DNA from: Streptomyces tateyamensis
GTDB lineage: Bacteria > Actinomycetota > Actinomycetes > Streptomycetales > Streptomycetaceae
DNA length: 64,000 nucleotides
Direction of reading: 5' to 3'
NCBI RefSeq assembly: GCF_003205575.1
Contig: NZ_PYBW01000022.1
Location: 1-64,000 of the forward strand
The notes beneath the pieces were generated by a model that had not been told where the DNA came from, did no database searches, and saw nothing but the letters and a program-made list of their open reading frames with translations. Position numbers and translations under genes: made by a program. Shown here piece after piece: positions 43,554 through 51,382 of the stretch (positions within the stretch are counted from its first letter, which is position 1; every line of letters begins with the position of its first letter).

Positions 43554-44138
43554 TTACCGGGGCCGGGCGAGCTCCCAGCGGTCGATCGCGGTGTAGCGCA
43601 CCGGGCCGTTCCCCCGGCCGAAGTCGCTGCGCATCAGCTCGAAGCCGGTGACCGGGTACGGCGTGCCCTGGAAGGTCGCCAGCCGCTCGGCAGCCGCCCG
43701 CAGCGCCTCGCGCTGCTCCCGGGGCGGGTGGGAGCGGCCGGTGCCGGCCCGGGCCAGCGTCAGGTGCGGCTGGTACCCGGACTCCTCGGTCACCCCCAGC
43801 TCCTCCCCCGCCACCCGGGCCACCGCCCCGGCCAGCGCGCGCAGCTCCCGGGTCTGCCCGGCCAGGCCCACCCAGAGCACCCGGTCCCCGAACCGCCCGC
43901 CCCCGGCCAGGCTCACCCGGTGCTCCTGCTGCCCGGGCGCCACCCGGGCCAGCCCGTCGCGCAGCGCGGGCAGCCGCTCCTCGGGCACCTCCCCCAGGAA
44001 CACCAGGGTCAGGTGCCACCCGGCGGGATCGGCCCAGCGCAGCCCGTCCGCCCCGGCCACCGCGTGCAGCGGTGCCACCGCCCGCGCCAGTTCGGCCAGG
44101 GCGGCGGCGGGCGGCGTGACGGCGACGAAGAGCCTCAT
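43554..44138 (-). CDS. thpR: RNA 2',3'-cyclic phosphodiesterase (2H family)
   Basis: A 194-residue 2H phosphoesterase of the ThpR/LigT type that opens 2',3'-cyclic phosphate ends of RNA and can also ligate. Both catalytic H-x-T-x motifs are intact: WHLTLVFLGE (His42) and YQPHLTLARAG (His125). The N-terminal MRLFVAVTPP and length match the family. It lies 25 bp upstream of the tiny membrane-protein gene on the same strand. Biological role in streptomycetes is unclear. Confidence 0.92.
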   Translation of the reverse strand: MRLFVAVTPPAAALAELARAVAPLHAVAGADGLRWADPAGWHLTLVFLGEVPEERLPALRDGLARVAPGQQEHRVSLAGGGRFGDRVLWVGLAGQTRELRALAGAVARVAGEELGVTEESGYQPHLTLARAGTGRSHPPREQREALRAAAERLATFQGTPYPVTGFELMRSDFGRGNGPVRYTAIDRWELARPR

Positions 44139-44227
44139 GGCCTCATTCTCCGCTCATCGCGGTCTTCGCCGCCCCCGCTGCGCCGTTGCGCCGGCGCGGA
44201 CATGACGCTCCATCACAGGCGCCGGGG

Positions 44228-45667
44228 TCAGCGCCGGGCGATCCTCAGGACCCCGGTCTCGGTGCCCTGGTAGAGGGTGCCGTCGGGGGCGGTGGTGCCG
44301 GTCATCTGGAGCGGGTTGTAGAGCAGGCCCACGCCGATCCACGAGCTGGAGCGCTGGGCGCCGGTGGCCGGGTCGATGGTGGCGTAGGAGTAGGAGGCGA
44401 AGGTCTGCACCCCCGCCGCTCCGGTCGGGCCGCTCACCGTCAGGGTGTGGATCAGCCCGTCGCCGAGCGAGAGCCGGGGCAGTGCCGCGGACTTGACGGC
44501 GCTGTTCCACACCGGGTGGCAGCCGTTGCCGTCGGCGTCCAGGTCGATCCGGCTCAGGCCGCCGTCGAAGCCGGCCGAGGCGGGCGTACTGGCCGGGGCG
44601 CCGGCCGGCAGGGCCGGGTACGGGTAGCCGTAGGTGTTGGTGACGAAGACGCTGCGGCCGGAGGCGATCACCGCGTCCTCGGTGCCGCTCGCCGGGTACT
44701 GGGTCAGCACGGGGGTGCTGCAGACCGGGGTGGGACCGCCGGCCACCCGGTAGACCAGCAGGTTCTCGTGCGGGGCTGCGTTGTCGGTGATGGTCACGTA
44801 CTCGGTGCCGTCGCCCGGACCGAAGAAGCTCGGGGTGGCGCCGGTCCCCCAGCTGAGCTGCCCCGGCTTGCGCCCGGGCCCGCGGTCGTAGGCGGCCCGC
44901 CACTCGACCGCCGGGGTACCGTCGGGGGCCTCGGTGAGCAGGTAGAGCGCGTGGTCGGTGGCCACCGCGGTGTGGCCCGGGACAGTGGAGATGCTGTTGC
45001 CGACGCTCTCCCCCGTGCTCAGGGTGCGCACCGCCCCGGTGCCGGTGTCCACGGTCCCGATCACCCCGCCGCCGGTGGCGAACCAGATCCGGCCGTCCCA
45101 CCCGGGGCTGAGGCCCACGATGTTGTCGCCGGCGGGTACCGCTCCGGCGAGCGGGGTGCTCTGGTCAGCCGTCAGCGACCAGTGGCCGGCGGCGTCCTGG
45201 TGGTGGCCGACCCGCAGCAGGTTGTCGTTGCCGTCCACCACGACCAGGGCGTTGCCGCTGTCCAGGTACGCGTAGACGCCACCGAACAGGCTCCCCTTGG
45301 GCAGGGCCAGCGAGGCCAGGTCACTCCCGTCGGCGGGGTCGAGCAGGTGCACGGTCGGAGTCTGCCCGAAGATCGTGGTGCACAGGGCCACCGGCTTCGC
45401 GTCGCTGCCGATCACGATGGTCGGGCAGGCCGAGGCGAGCGCGGTCCGGCTCCAACCGACCGCTCCCGTCCCGGGCCCGGCGTACGGGGTGGTGTCGCTG
45501 GAGGCGCTGTCCCCGTGCATGGTGGCGGTGCCGTTGGCGGCGGTGGCCGGATTCTGCGGCGGCAGCGGACCGTAGGGAGCGCCGGCGCTGTCGGCGAACG
45601 CGGGTGCACTCAGTACGAGGGAGAGCGCGGCAAGGGCAGGGACGGCGCGCAGGGTGCGCAGGCGCAT
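44228..45667 (-). CDS. Secreted beta-propeller-like protein
   Basis: A 479-residue exported protein with a Sec signal peptide (MRLRTLRAVPALAALSLVLS, cleavage near AFADS). The mature part has repeated strands of PQQ/WD-like propellers, for instance VIGTVDTGTGAVRTLSTGES, LYLLTEAPDGTP and GVLLYNP-type turns, with SRIDLDADGNGCHPVW. No catalytic motif was seen. The ATG at 45667 follows AGGACCCGCC. Its leader contains five copies of a hexanucleotide, which may vary expression. Confidence 0.8.
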   Translation of the reverse strand: MRLRTLRAVPALAALSLVLSAPAFADSAGAPYGPLPPQNPATAANGTATMHGDSASSDTTPYAGPGTGAVGWSRTALASACPTIVIGSDAKPVALCTTIFGQTPTVHLLDPADGSDLASLALPKGSLFGGVYAYLDSGNALVVVDGNDNLLRVGHHQDAAGHWSLTADQSTPLAGAVPAGDNIVGLSPGWDGRIWFATGGGVIGTVDTGTGAVRTLSTGESVGNSISTVPGHTAVATDHALYLLTEAPDGTPAVEWRAAYDRGPGRKPGQLSWGTGATPSFFGPGDGTEYVTITDNAAPHENLLVYRVAGGPTPVCSTPVLTQYPASGTEDAVIASGRSVFVTNTYGYPYPALPAGAPASTPASAGFDGGLSRIDLDADGNGCHPVWNSAVKSAALPRLSLGDGLIHTLTVSGPTGAAGVQTFASYSYATIDPATGAQRSSSWIGVGLLYNPLQMTGTTAPDGTLYQGTETGVLRIARR

Positions 45668-45688
45668 GGCGGGTCCTGTTCCGTTGGT

Positions 45689-45718
45689 GGGTACGGGTAC
45701 GGGTACGGGTACGGGTAC
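45689..45718. repeat. Hexanucleotide tandem repeat (GGGTAC)x5 in a 5' leader
   Basis: Five exact copies of GGGTAC start 22 bp upstream of the secreted-protein gene (minus strand reads GTACCC). Copy-number change by slippage would alter the spacing between promoter and ribosome site without touching the frame. Confidence 0.9.
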
Positions 45719-46036
45719 GACGGAATCGGCGGCCGGGCACGGGAGGTCACGGGGCCGCGCGGGTACGGCGGGCGAGGGAGGACGTGACGCGGCCCGGGAA
45801 GGTACGCGGGGCGGTGAAGCGGGTCGGACGCGTCGTCAGCTGACGCGGCAACAACCCGTGCTGGTGGCACGGCCGTGATCGATGTGGCGGCGGCTCACCA
45901 GGAAGGTCACGCGGCCACTGTAGCGAGGGGCACCGGATCTGTCAGCGACTGACTGGATGCTGGACACCCCACTCGGCCTGCCAACCGCCTTGTGGCGAGC
46001 ACGTCGCCAGTTGATCGCGCCGCCGGGCATGCGGAG
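45719..46036. other. Intergenic interval, no gene seen
   Basis: About 320 bp upstream of the secreted-protein gene and downstream of the toxin/antitoxin-like pair. Short frames on both strands lack protein-like composition. The promoter of the secreted-protein gene is expected here but was not pinned down. Confidence 0.45.
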
Positions 46037-46294
46037 TCAGGCCGGCGGGGGCGTGACCTGGCACAGCACCACCAGCTCCAGCCGCGGCACCAGGTAGTAA
46101 GCGAGCAGCCCTCCGGCCACGTCCAGGTAGCGCATCGGCTCGCCGCTGCCCTGGTAGGTGGCGCCGTCGAGATAGAGGGCCTCGGCCGCGCGGACCAGCT
46201 CGGCCGCCTTCTCCTCGACAGCGGCCAGGAAACCGGCGGGCGCGCCGCCGGTGACGTGCTCCGGGCTGGGCAGGTACTCCCAGCTCCAGGTCAT
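46037..46294 (-). CDS. Small protein coupled to a DUF6247-like gene; possible toxin-module partner
   Basis: An 85-residue soluble protein (SWEYLPSPEHVTGGAPAGFL, LYLDGATYQGSGEPMRYLDV, ending LELVVLCQVTPPPA). Length and alpha-then-beta layout resemble RelE/ParE-like or similar small proteins, but no catalytic residues could be assigned. The ATG overlaps the upstream stop (ATGA), which is usual for two-gene toxin/antitoxin modules. The toxin idea is inference. Confidence 0.7.
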   Translation of the reverse strand: MTWSWEYLPSPEHVTGGAPAGFLAAVEEKAAELVRAAEALYLDGATYQGSGEPMRYLDVAGGLLAYYLVPRLELVVLCQVTPPPA

Positions 46295-46641
46295 TCAGCC
46301 ACCGCCGCGAATGCCTTCCGGTACAGCTCCGCGACGGCGACCGCGTTCTTCCGGCACTCCGCGAGGGTCTCGGCGTGGTTGGCCAGGTAGTTCGCTCGGT
46401 GGTACGCCTGCGCGGTCGCCGGGACCCGCTCGATCTCCACGATCGCGGCCCAGTGCGTGACGAAGGAGCGGATCGGCTGGACGCTGCCGGTCGTGATGGC
46501 CTCGGCCATCGCCTGGCTCTGCCCGTCGATCATCTCGGCCAGCCGACCCGGAGCGACCACGGACAGCGCGGCCCGCAGCGCGGCCGGGGTCAGCTCGGGC
46601 CGGGGGATCAGCTCGGCACCGTCGTGCGCCAACTCGCTCAT
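46291..46641 (-). CDS. DUF6247-like protein
   Basis: A 116-residue, largely helical protein (TPAALRAALSVVAPGRLAEM, TTGSVQPIRSFVTHWAAIVE, ending LYRKAFAAVAE). The pattern agrees with DUF6247, a streptomycete family often paired with a small downstream gene. GAGGAG stands 7 nt before the ATG at 46641. If the pair is a toxin/antitoxin module, this first gene would be the antitoxin side. Confidence 0.72.
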   Translation of the reverse strand: MSELAHDGAELIPRPELTPAALRAALSVVAPGRLAEMIDGQSQAMAEAITTGSVQPIRSFVTHWAAIVEIERVPATAQAYHRANYLANHAETLAECRKNAVAVAELYRKAFAAVAE

Positions 46642-46789
46642 GGCACGCTCCTCTCGTCAGCACCGAGGCTACCGGCTCCCGTGTCGGGTCCGGCGCCGCG
46701 CACACTCGGAGCGCGGCGCCAGTGCCAGAGCGGTCGGACGGTGGCACCATCAGCGGCGGTCCGACGCGTCACCCGGGCGAGGGACCCGA

Positions 46790-47551
46790 TCAGACCGCCC
46801 GCGCCGCCGGCCCGAAGTGGCGGGCGAAGAAGCGGACCGCGCTCTCGGCCTCGAAGCGGGGGAGCTCCTTGTGCCTGCCCGAGTTCACGTGCAGGGACTT
46901 CTCCGTGGAGGCGAAGGCGTCGAACAGCTCGAGGCCCTCCTCGCGGGTGATGTGCTCGTCGTCCCACTGGAGGTCGAACTCGATCGGGACGGTGATCCGC
47001 CGCGCGTGCTCGGCCAGCGCCTGGGGCCAGTGCTGGCCGAAGACGGCGGCCTTGACCCGGGGCTCGGCCGCGACGAACGGGACGCCGATCGCCGTGCCCA
47101 TGTTGATGCCCCAGAAGCCGACCAGGCCGTCCGTGCCGATCTCCGGGAGCTGCTGGAGCGCGTCGAGCAGCGCGTGGTACTCGGGCACGGCGAGCTTGGC
47201 GAGGTGCTCGTTGTAGCGGACCACGATCGGCCCCTCCGGCTCGCCGGCCGCACGGGCGGCGAACATGGTGGCGATCTCCCGCTCGTCGTGCTCGGTGCGG
47301 GGGCGGTCCCCGTGCCCGGGCGCGTCCAGCACGGCCACGTGGTACCCGCACTGGCGCACCAGGAGGGCGGCCCGCCCGGACATGGCGGGGTGCTTCTTGT
47401 GGTTGCCGCCACCGTGGGCCTGGAGAATCAGCGGGGCCCGGTCCGCAGCGGACTCGGGCGACCAGAGGACGCCGGGGACCCCGTTGACGGTGAACTCGCG
47501 CTCGACGATGCCGTTGGCGGTGGACTCAGCGGTAATGAGGAGAGTGTTCAT
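46790..47551 (-). CDS. Alpha/beta hydrolase-fold protein with Asn in place of the nucleophile Ser
   Basis: A 253-residue alpha/beta hydrolase similar to dienelactone-hydrolase-like esterases: LILQAHGGGNHKKHPAM (oxyanion region), VAVLDAPGHGDRP, and a C-terminal Asp/His pair in DLQWDDEHI and NSGRHKELP. The nucleophile elbow reads GFWGINMGTAIG: Asn stands where family members have Ser or Cys (codon aac). It is therefore probably inactive as a serine hydrolase, or uses another mechanism. The ATG at 47551 follows GAAGGGC. A 19-codon frame with an ideal ribosome site lies upstream. Confidence 0.85.
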   Translation of the reverse strand: MNTLLITAESTANGIVEREFTVNGVPGVLWSPESAADRAPLILQAHGGGNHKKHPAMSGRAALLVRQCGYHVAVLDAPGHGDRPRTEHDEREIATMFAARAAGEPEGPIVVRYNEHLAKLAVPEYHALLDALQQLPEIGTDGLVGFWGINMGTAIGVPFVAAEPRVKAAVFGQHWPQALAEHARRITVPIEFDLQWDDEHITREEGLELFDAFASTEKSLHVNSGRHKELPRFEAESAVRFFARHFGPAARAV

Positions 47552-47601
47552 GGCAGTTGCCCTTCGAGAGTGCCTTGCTGGTGAGGCGCTCCCGGCGACA
47601 C

Positions 47602-47661
47602 CTACGCTGATCGCCGAACCGTGGCGGCGAGGGGGAGCACCCATCGGAGTACTGCGTTCAC
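47602..47661 (-). CDS. Possible 19-codon leader frame with perfect Shine-Dalgarno
   Basis: AGGAGGTGA, a nine-base match to the 16S 3' end, lies 5 nt before a GTG that opens MNAVLRWVLPLAATVRRSA and stops. It ends 50 nt before the hydrolase start and in another frame. Such a strong site with a short product suggests a regulatory leader peptide or the relic of a lost gene. No homologue was recognised. Confidence 0.4.
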   Translation of the reverse strand: MNAVLRWVLPLAATVRRSA

Positions 47662-47827
47662 GGGTGTCACCTCCTCATGATCAATCACGGCCGGGAGAAA
47701 GCTAGCAGACTGGTCGTCAGCCCCGCGAGACCTTTCTCAGACCGCGGTCTGGTGATCGGCCTCTTCGTCCCGCTGATCCACCTGGCCCCGGCTGTCGTCG
47801 CGCTCGCCCTGCGCTAGAACTGACGGC

Positions 47828-48352
47828 ATGACACCCGAGATCCGCACCGGCGGCCCCGCCGACGTCCCCGACATCCTCGCCCTGCTCGACGCCGCGGTCG
47901 CCTGGCTCGCCGCCCAGGGGCGGACCGAGCAGTGGGGCGCCACTCCCTGGTCCGGCCGACCGGCCGCGGTGGAACGGGTGGAGCGGTACGCACGGGAGTA
48001 CCTGGTCCGGATCGCGGCAGACAGCGAGGGCCGGACCATCGGCAGCTGCATCCTGGCCGACCACGCCCCGGACTACGCGCCGAAGACCGACCAACCCGAG
48101 CTGTACGTCCAGCAGTTGGTCATCAGCCGGGAGCACCGGAACAGCGGCGTCGGCGCCGCCCTGATCGCCGACGCCCGGGCCGAGGCGGCCCGCCGCGGCG
48201 TCGGCCTGCTGCGGGTCGACTGCTACGCGGGCCCGGACCGCAAGCTGGTCGGCCAGTACCGGGCGCTCGGCTTCACCGAGACCGAGCCCTTCGAGGTGGC
48301 GATGGCCGACGGCACCCGGTGGCCCGGCCAGGTGCTGGAGATACGCCTCTGA
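47828..48352 (+). CDS. GNAT-family N-acetyltransferase
   Basis: A 174-residue acetyltransferase. The acetyl-CoA loop is QQLVISREHRNSGVGAALIA (R-x-x-G-x-G/A), followed by GVGLLRVDCYAG and YRALGFTETEPF, the typical last strands. TAGAAC eight nt before the ATG may serve as -10 for a nearly leaderless transcript. It converges with the MFS gene at 48406. Substrate unknown. Confidence 0.88.
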   Translation: MTPEIRTGGPADVPDILALLDAAVAWLAAQGRTEQWGATPWSGRPAAVERVERYAREYLVRIAADSEGRTIGSCILADHAPDYAPKTDQPELYVQQLVISREHRNSGVGAALIADARAEAARRGVGLLRVDCYAGPDRKLVGQYRALGFTETEPFEVAMADGTRWPGQVLEIRL

Positions 48353-48405
48353 GCGGGGCAGTCCACCGACCACCCCGCCCAGCGACCAACCAGCTCAACA
48401 GAGCC

Positions 48406-49791
48406 TCAACAAGCAGTAGCGAGCTCCCGCGACGGCACCGGCACCGGGCTCCGCGGCACGAAGGCCACCACCCGGCTGCCGCGGTGCAGGTCCACCCGCA
48501 GCCGCAGGTCCGCGTACCGCGCCAGCACCAGACCGACCACTCCCGCCGCCAGCGCGGAGACCAGCCCACAGGCCAGCAGCCCGATCCGGGCCCCGTACGC
48601 ATCCGTCACCCACCCGACCAGCGGCGCGCCGACCGGGGTGCCGCCGGTGAAGACCAGCACCAGCAGGCCCATCACCCGACCGCGCATCTCGGGGTCGGTG
48701 GCCAGCTGCACGTAGGAGTTGACGGCGGTGTTGAAGGTCAGCCCGAAGACCCCGATCAGGACGAGCAGCGCCGCGAAGCTCCAGTAGCCGGGCGCCACCG
48801 CGCCGGCCAGCTCCAGCACGCCGAAGGCCAGCGCCGCACCGGTCAGCAGCCGCAGCCGCGGGTTGCCGCGGCGGGCCGCGTAGAGCGCGCCGACCAGCGA
48901 GCCCAGCGCCATCGCGGTGTTGAGCAGGCCGTACTGGCCGGGGCCGACGTGGAAGGTGTCGTAGGCGAAACCGGAGAGCAGGGTCGGGAAGTTGAAGCCG
49001 AAGGTGCCGATGAACCCGGCCAGGACCAGCGGCCAGATCAGGTCGGGGCGCTCCTTGACGTAGCGCAGCCCCTCCTTCAACTGGCCCTTCTCCCGCGGGA
49101 TCCGGTCCACGGGGCGCAGTTCGCTCACCCGCATCGCCAGCAGCCCGGCGATCACCGCGACGAAGGAGAGCGCGTTGAGCGCGAAGGCCCAGCCGCTGCC
49201 CACGGCGGCGATCAGCAGGCCGGCCACCGCCGGGCCGACCAGGCGGGCGCTCTGGAAGTTGGCGGCGTTGAGCGAGACCGCGTTGCTCAGGTCCTTGGGT
49301 CCGACCATCTCGGAGACGAAGGCCTGCCGGGTCGGGGTGTCCACCACGGTGACCAGGCCGAGCAGCAGTGCGAAGGCGTAGACGTAGTACTCGGTGACCA
49401 GGCCGGTCAGGGTGAGCACAGCGAGTCCGACGGCCAGCAGGCCCATCGCGCCCTGAGTGGCGATCAGCAGCCGGCGCTTGGGCAGCCGGTCGGCCAGCAC
49501 CCCGCCGAAGAGGCCGAGCAGCAGGGTGGGCAGGAACTGCATGGCGGTGGTGATGCCCACGGCGAGCGGGCTGCCGGTCAGGCTCAGCACCAGCCAGTCC
49601 TGGGCGATGCGCTGCATCCAGCTGCCGGTGTTGCTGACGATCTGTCCGGCGAAGAAGTACCGGTAGTTGCGCACCCGCAGTGAGGAGAACATCCCTCTGG
49701 GGCGGGTGAAGTCGGCCCCGGTGGGGCCCGGTGCGGCGGAGGTCGCCGCGGTGCGTTCGTCGGGGTCGGCGGTATGGCTTCCCTGGGTCAT
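48406..49791 (-). CDS. MFS exporter (MFS_3/TMS12 type)
   Basis: A 461-residue twelve-helix exporter. A 33-residue Ala/Thr-rich N-terminus precedes FSSLRVRNYRYFFAGQIVSN and GSWMQRIAQDWLVLSLTGSP, the hallmark of the MFS_3 drug/siderophore exporter class. GGVLADRLPKRRLLI is the helix 2-3 loop. A divergently unrelated but adjacent MarR gene lies 44 bp upstream on the same strand, so both likely form one transcript with MarR as local repressor. Confidence 0.9.
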   Translation of the reverse strand: MTQGSHTADPDERTAATSAAPGPTGADFTRPRGMFSSLRVRNYRYFFAGQIVSNTGSWMQRIAQDWLVLSLTGSPLAVGITTAMQFLPTLLLGLFGGVLADRLPKRRLLIATQGAMGLLAVGLAVLTLTGLVTEYYVYAFALLLGLVTVVDTPTRQAFVSEMVGPKDLSNAVSLNAANFQSARLVGPAVAGLLIAAVGSGWAFALNALSFVAVIAGLLAMRVSELRPVDRIPREKGQLKEGLRYVKERPDLIWPLVLAGFIGTFGFNFPTLLSGFAYDTFHVGPGQYGLLNTAMALGSLVGALYAARRGNPRLRLLTGAALAFGVLELAGAVAPGYWSFAALLVLIGVFGLTFNTAVNSYVQLATDPEMRGRVMGLLVLVFTGGTPVGAPLVGWVTDAYGARIGLLACGLVSALAAGVVGLVLARYADLRLRVDLHRGSRVVAFVPRSPVPVPSRELATAC

Positions 49792-49835
49792 CTACTCCCT
49801 TTCATCGGTGTGCAAAAACGCGAGCTCGTCCAGAG

Positions 49836-50270
49836 CTACAGGTGCGCGAGCTTGTCCAGCACGGGCGCGGCCTCGCGCAGCCTCGCCCACTCCTCCTCGG
49901 TGAGCTGGGCAGCGAGCTCGGCGAGCCAGGCGTTTCGGCGCCGACGGCTCTCGTCCAGGATCTCGGCGGCCTGCTCGGTCATGCTGACCACCACCTGGCG
50001 CCGGTCCTGCGGGTGCGACTCGCGCCGCACCAGGCCCTTCTCCTCCAGCATCGCGATGATCCGGGTCATCGAGGGCGGCTGGACGTGCTCGCGGCGCGCC
50101 AACTCCCCCGGCGTGGCACTCCCGCACCGCGCGAGGGTACCCAGCACCCCCATCTCGGTGGGGCTCAACGACTGCTCGACGTGCTGGTGCCGCAACCGAC
50201 GGGCCAGCCGCATCACGGACGACCGCAGCTGGCTGACGGCAGCCAAGTCGTCCCCGGACATCTCGGACAT
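49836..50270 (-). CDS. MarR-family transcriptional regulator
   Basis: A 144-residue winged-helix MarR regulator: SVMRLARRLRHQHVEQSLSP, recognition helix STPGELARREHVQPPSMTRI-type (here ATPGELARREHVQPPSMTRI), wing LVRRESHPQDRRQVVVSMTE. It probably represses itself and the downstream MFS exporter until a phenolic or toxic ligand binds. TAGGCT seven nt before the ATG at 50270 indicates a leaderless start, overlapped by a likely operator. Confidence 0.93.
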   Translation of the reverse strand: MSEMSGDDLAAVSQLRSSVMRLARRLRHQHVEQSLSPTEMGVLGTLARCGSATPGELARREHVQPPSMTRIIAMLEEKGLVRRESHPQDRRQVVVSMTEQAAEILDESRRRRNAWLAELAAQLTEEEWARLREAAPVLDKLAHL

Positions 50271-50274
50271 GATC

Positions 50275-50302
50275 TTTAGCCTACGTCATTACTCTGTCTA
50301 AA
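50275..50302 (-). promoter_or_regulatory. MarR promoter/operator region
   Basis: An A/T-rich segment with the arms TTTAG and CTAAA separated by 18 bp. The -10 TAGGCT (50283-50278) lies inside it. A MarR dimer binding here would block its own promoter and that of the exporter. Confidence 0.5.
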
Positions 50303-50438
50303 TAAAAATCGATTGAGCCGGACGCGCCCGGAGTCACCAGGAGAACCGTCTCGGCTGCCTCGTCACCACATAGAGTGATCGCACACTGACGATCCGTCGA
50401 TCCGGGGAATCCTCGCCATGCGCTACCGCCGCCAGCTC

Positions 50439-51347
50439 TCAGCGCGGAAAGGCCCGCCGACTGCGCCACCCGGTGTGCTCGCGGGCCACCGCGCTCTCCA
50501 CGTCCCCGGCCAGCCTCGCCCACTCGGCCTCGGCGTCCCGCGCGCCCAGCTCCAGGGTGCTCAACCGGCCCCAGACCAGGTCGAGTTCGCGCGCGGCCAA
50601 CTGGTAGCCGAGCACCAGCGGGCGCAGCTGCATCAGCTCGGTCCAGGCGATCACCGCGGCAGCGGCCGCCGCGCAGGCGGCGAAGACGCTCACCGACAGG
50701 ACCCCGGTCGCCTGGGCCACCGCACCGGCGGCGCCGACGATCATCAGCACCCCGGTGGCCAGCTCCCAGGTGACCGACTGCGACTCGTAGGCCTGGGCCC
50801 GGGCCAGGTACCAGGTGCGCTGCTGCTCCACCCGCAGCCGCAGGTAGAAGGTGCGCCGGGTGACCAGGCTCTCGGCGCGCAGCCGGCGCATCCCCTCGGT
50901 GATCTCGGGTGCCGCCTGCGGCGGGAAGACCCCGTAGTCGCCGAAGGTGACGAGCAGTTGGGAGACCAGGGCGCGGTAGTCCTCGTCCACCTCCAGCGAC
51001 TCGGCCGGACCGGCGAACGGCCGGGCCCGCACCGCGTACGCCCAGGCCAGTGTCTTCACCGACTCGGCGGCCGCCCGGGCCTGGTACCAGTGGGCCTGCG
51101 GATTGGCCGCGCGCAGCCGCGACCAGAAGAAGCAGCCCACCAGGAAGGCGGCCAGCGAGACCAGCGGAGCCGGGCCCTTCCCGGTGGCCACCACGCCCAT
51201 GGCGGCGGCCAGCACCAGCATCAGGATCAGCCCGCGGTACCAGCGCAGCGCCTGCCGCTGCCCGAGGAGGGCCGCCTGGTCGGCCGTCCGGAACGGCTCG
51301 GGCAGGAAGTCAGCCTCGTCGATCGTGCTCGGATCCCATCGCGCCAT
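50439..51347 (-). CDS. SLATT/DUF4231-type membrane protein (paralogue)
   Basis: A 302-residue paralogue of the 28862-29788 protein. Shared blocks are ALLGQRQALRWYRGL (compare SLLGQRRAVSLVRWEL), WYQARAAAESVKTLAWAYAV and RRTFYLRLRVEQQRTWYLAR. Two hydrophobic hairpins lie at about residues 38-70 and 185-230, with IAWTELMQLRPL in the same place as IAWSQLRQYRPL. ATG at 51347. It is a solitary gene, divergent from the gamma-glutamylcyclotransferase-like gene. Confidence 0.8.
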   Translation of the reverse strand: MARWDPSTIDEADFLPEPFRTADQAALLGQRQALRWYRGLILMLVLAAAMGVVATGKGPAPLVSLAAFLVGCFFWSRLRAANPQAHWYQARAAAESVKTLAWAYAVRARPFAGPAESLEVDEDYRALVSQLLVTFGDYGVFPPQAAPEITEGMRRLRAESLVTRRTFYLRLRVEQQRTWYLARAQAYESQSVTWELATGVLMIVGAAGAVAQATGVLSVSVFAACAAAAAAVIAWTELMQLRPLVLGYQLAARELDLVWGRLSTLELGARDAEAEWARLAGDVESAVAREHTGWRSRRAFPR

Positions 51348-51382
51348 CGGCCCCGTGCCCCCTCACAGCTCTGGGAGGCAGT

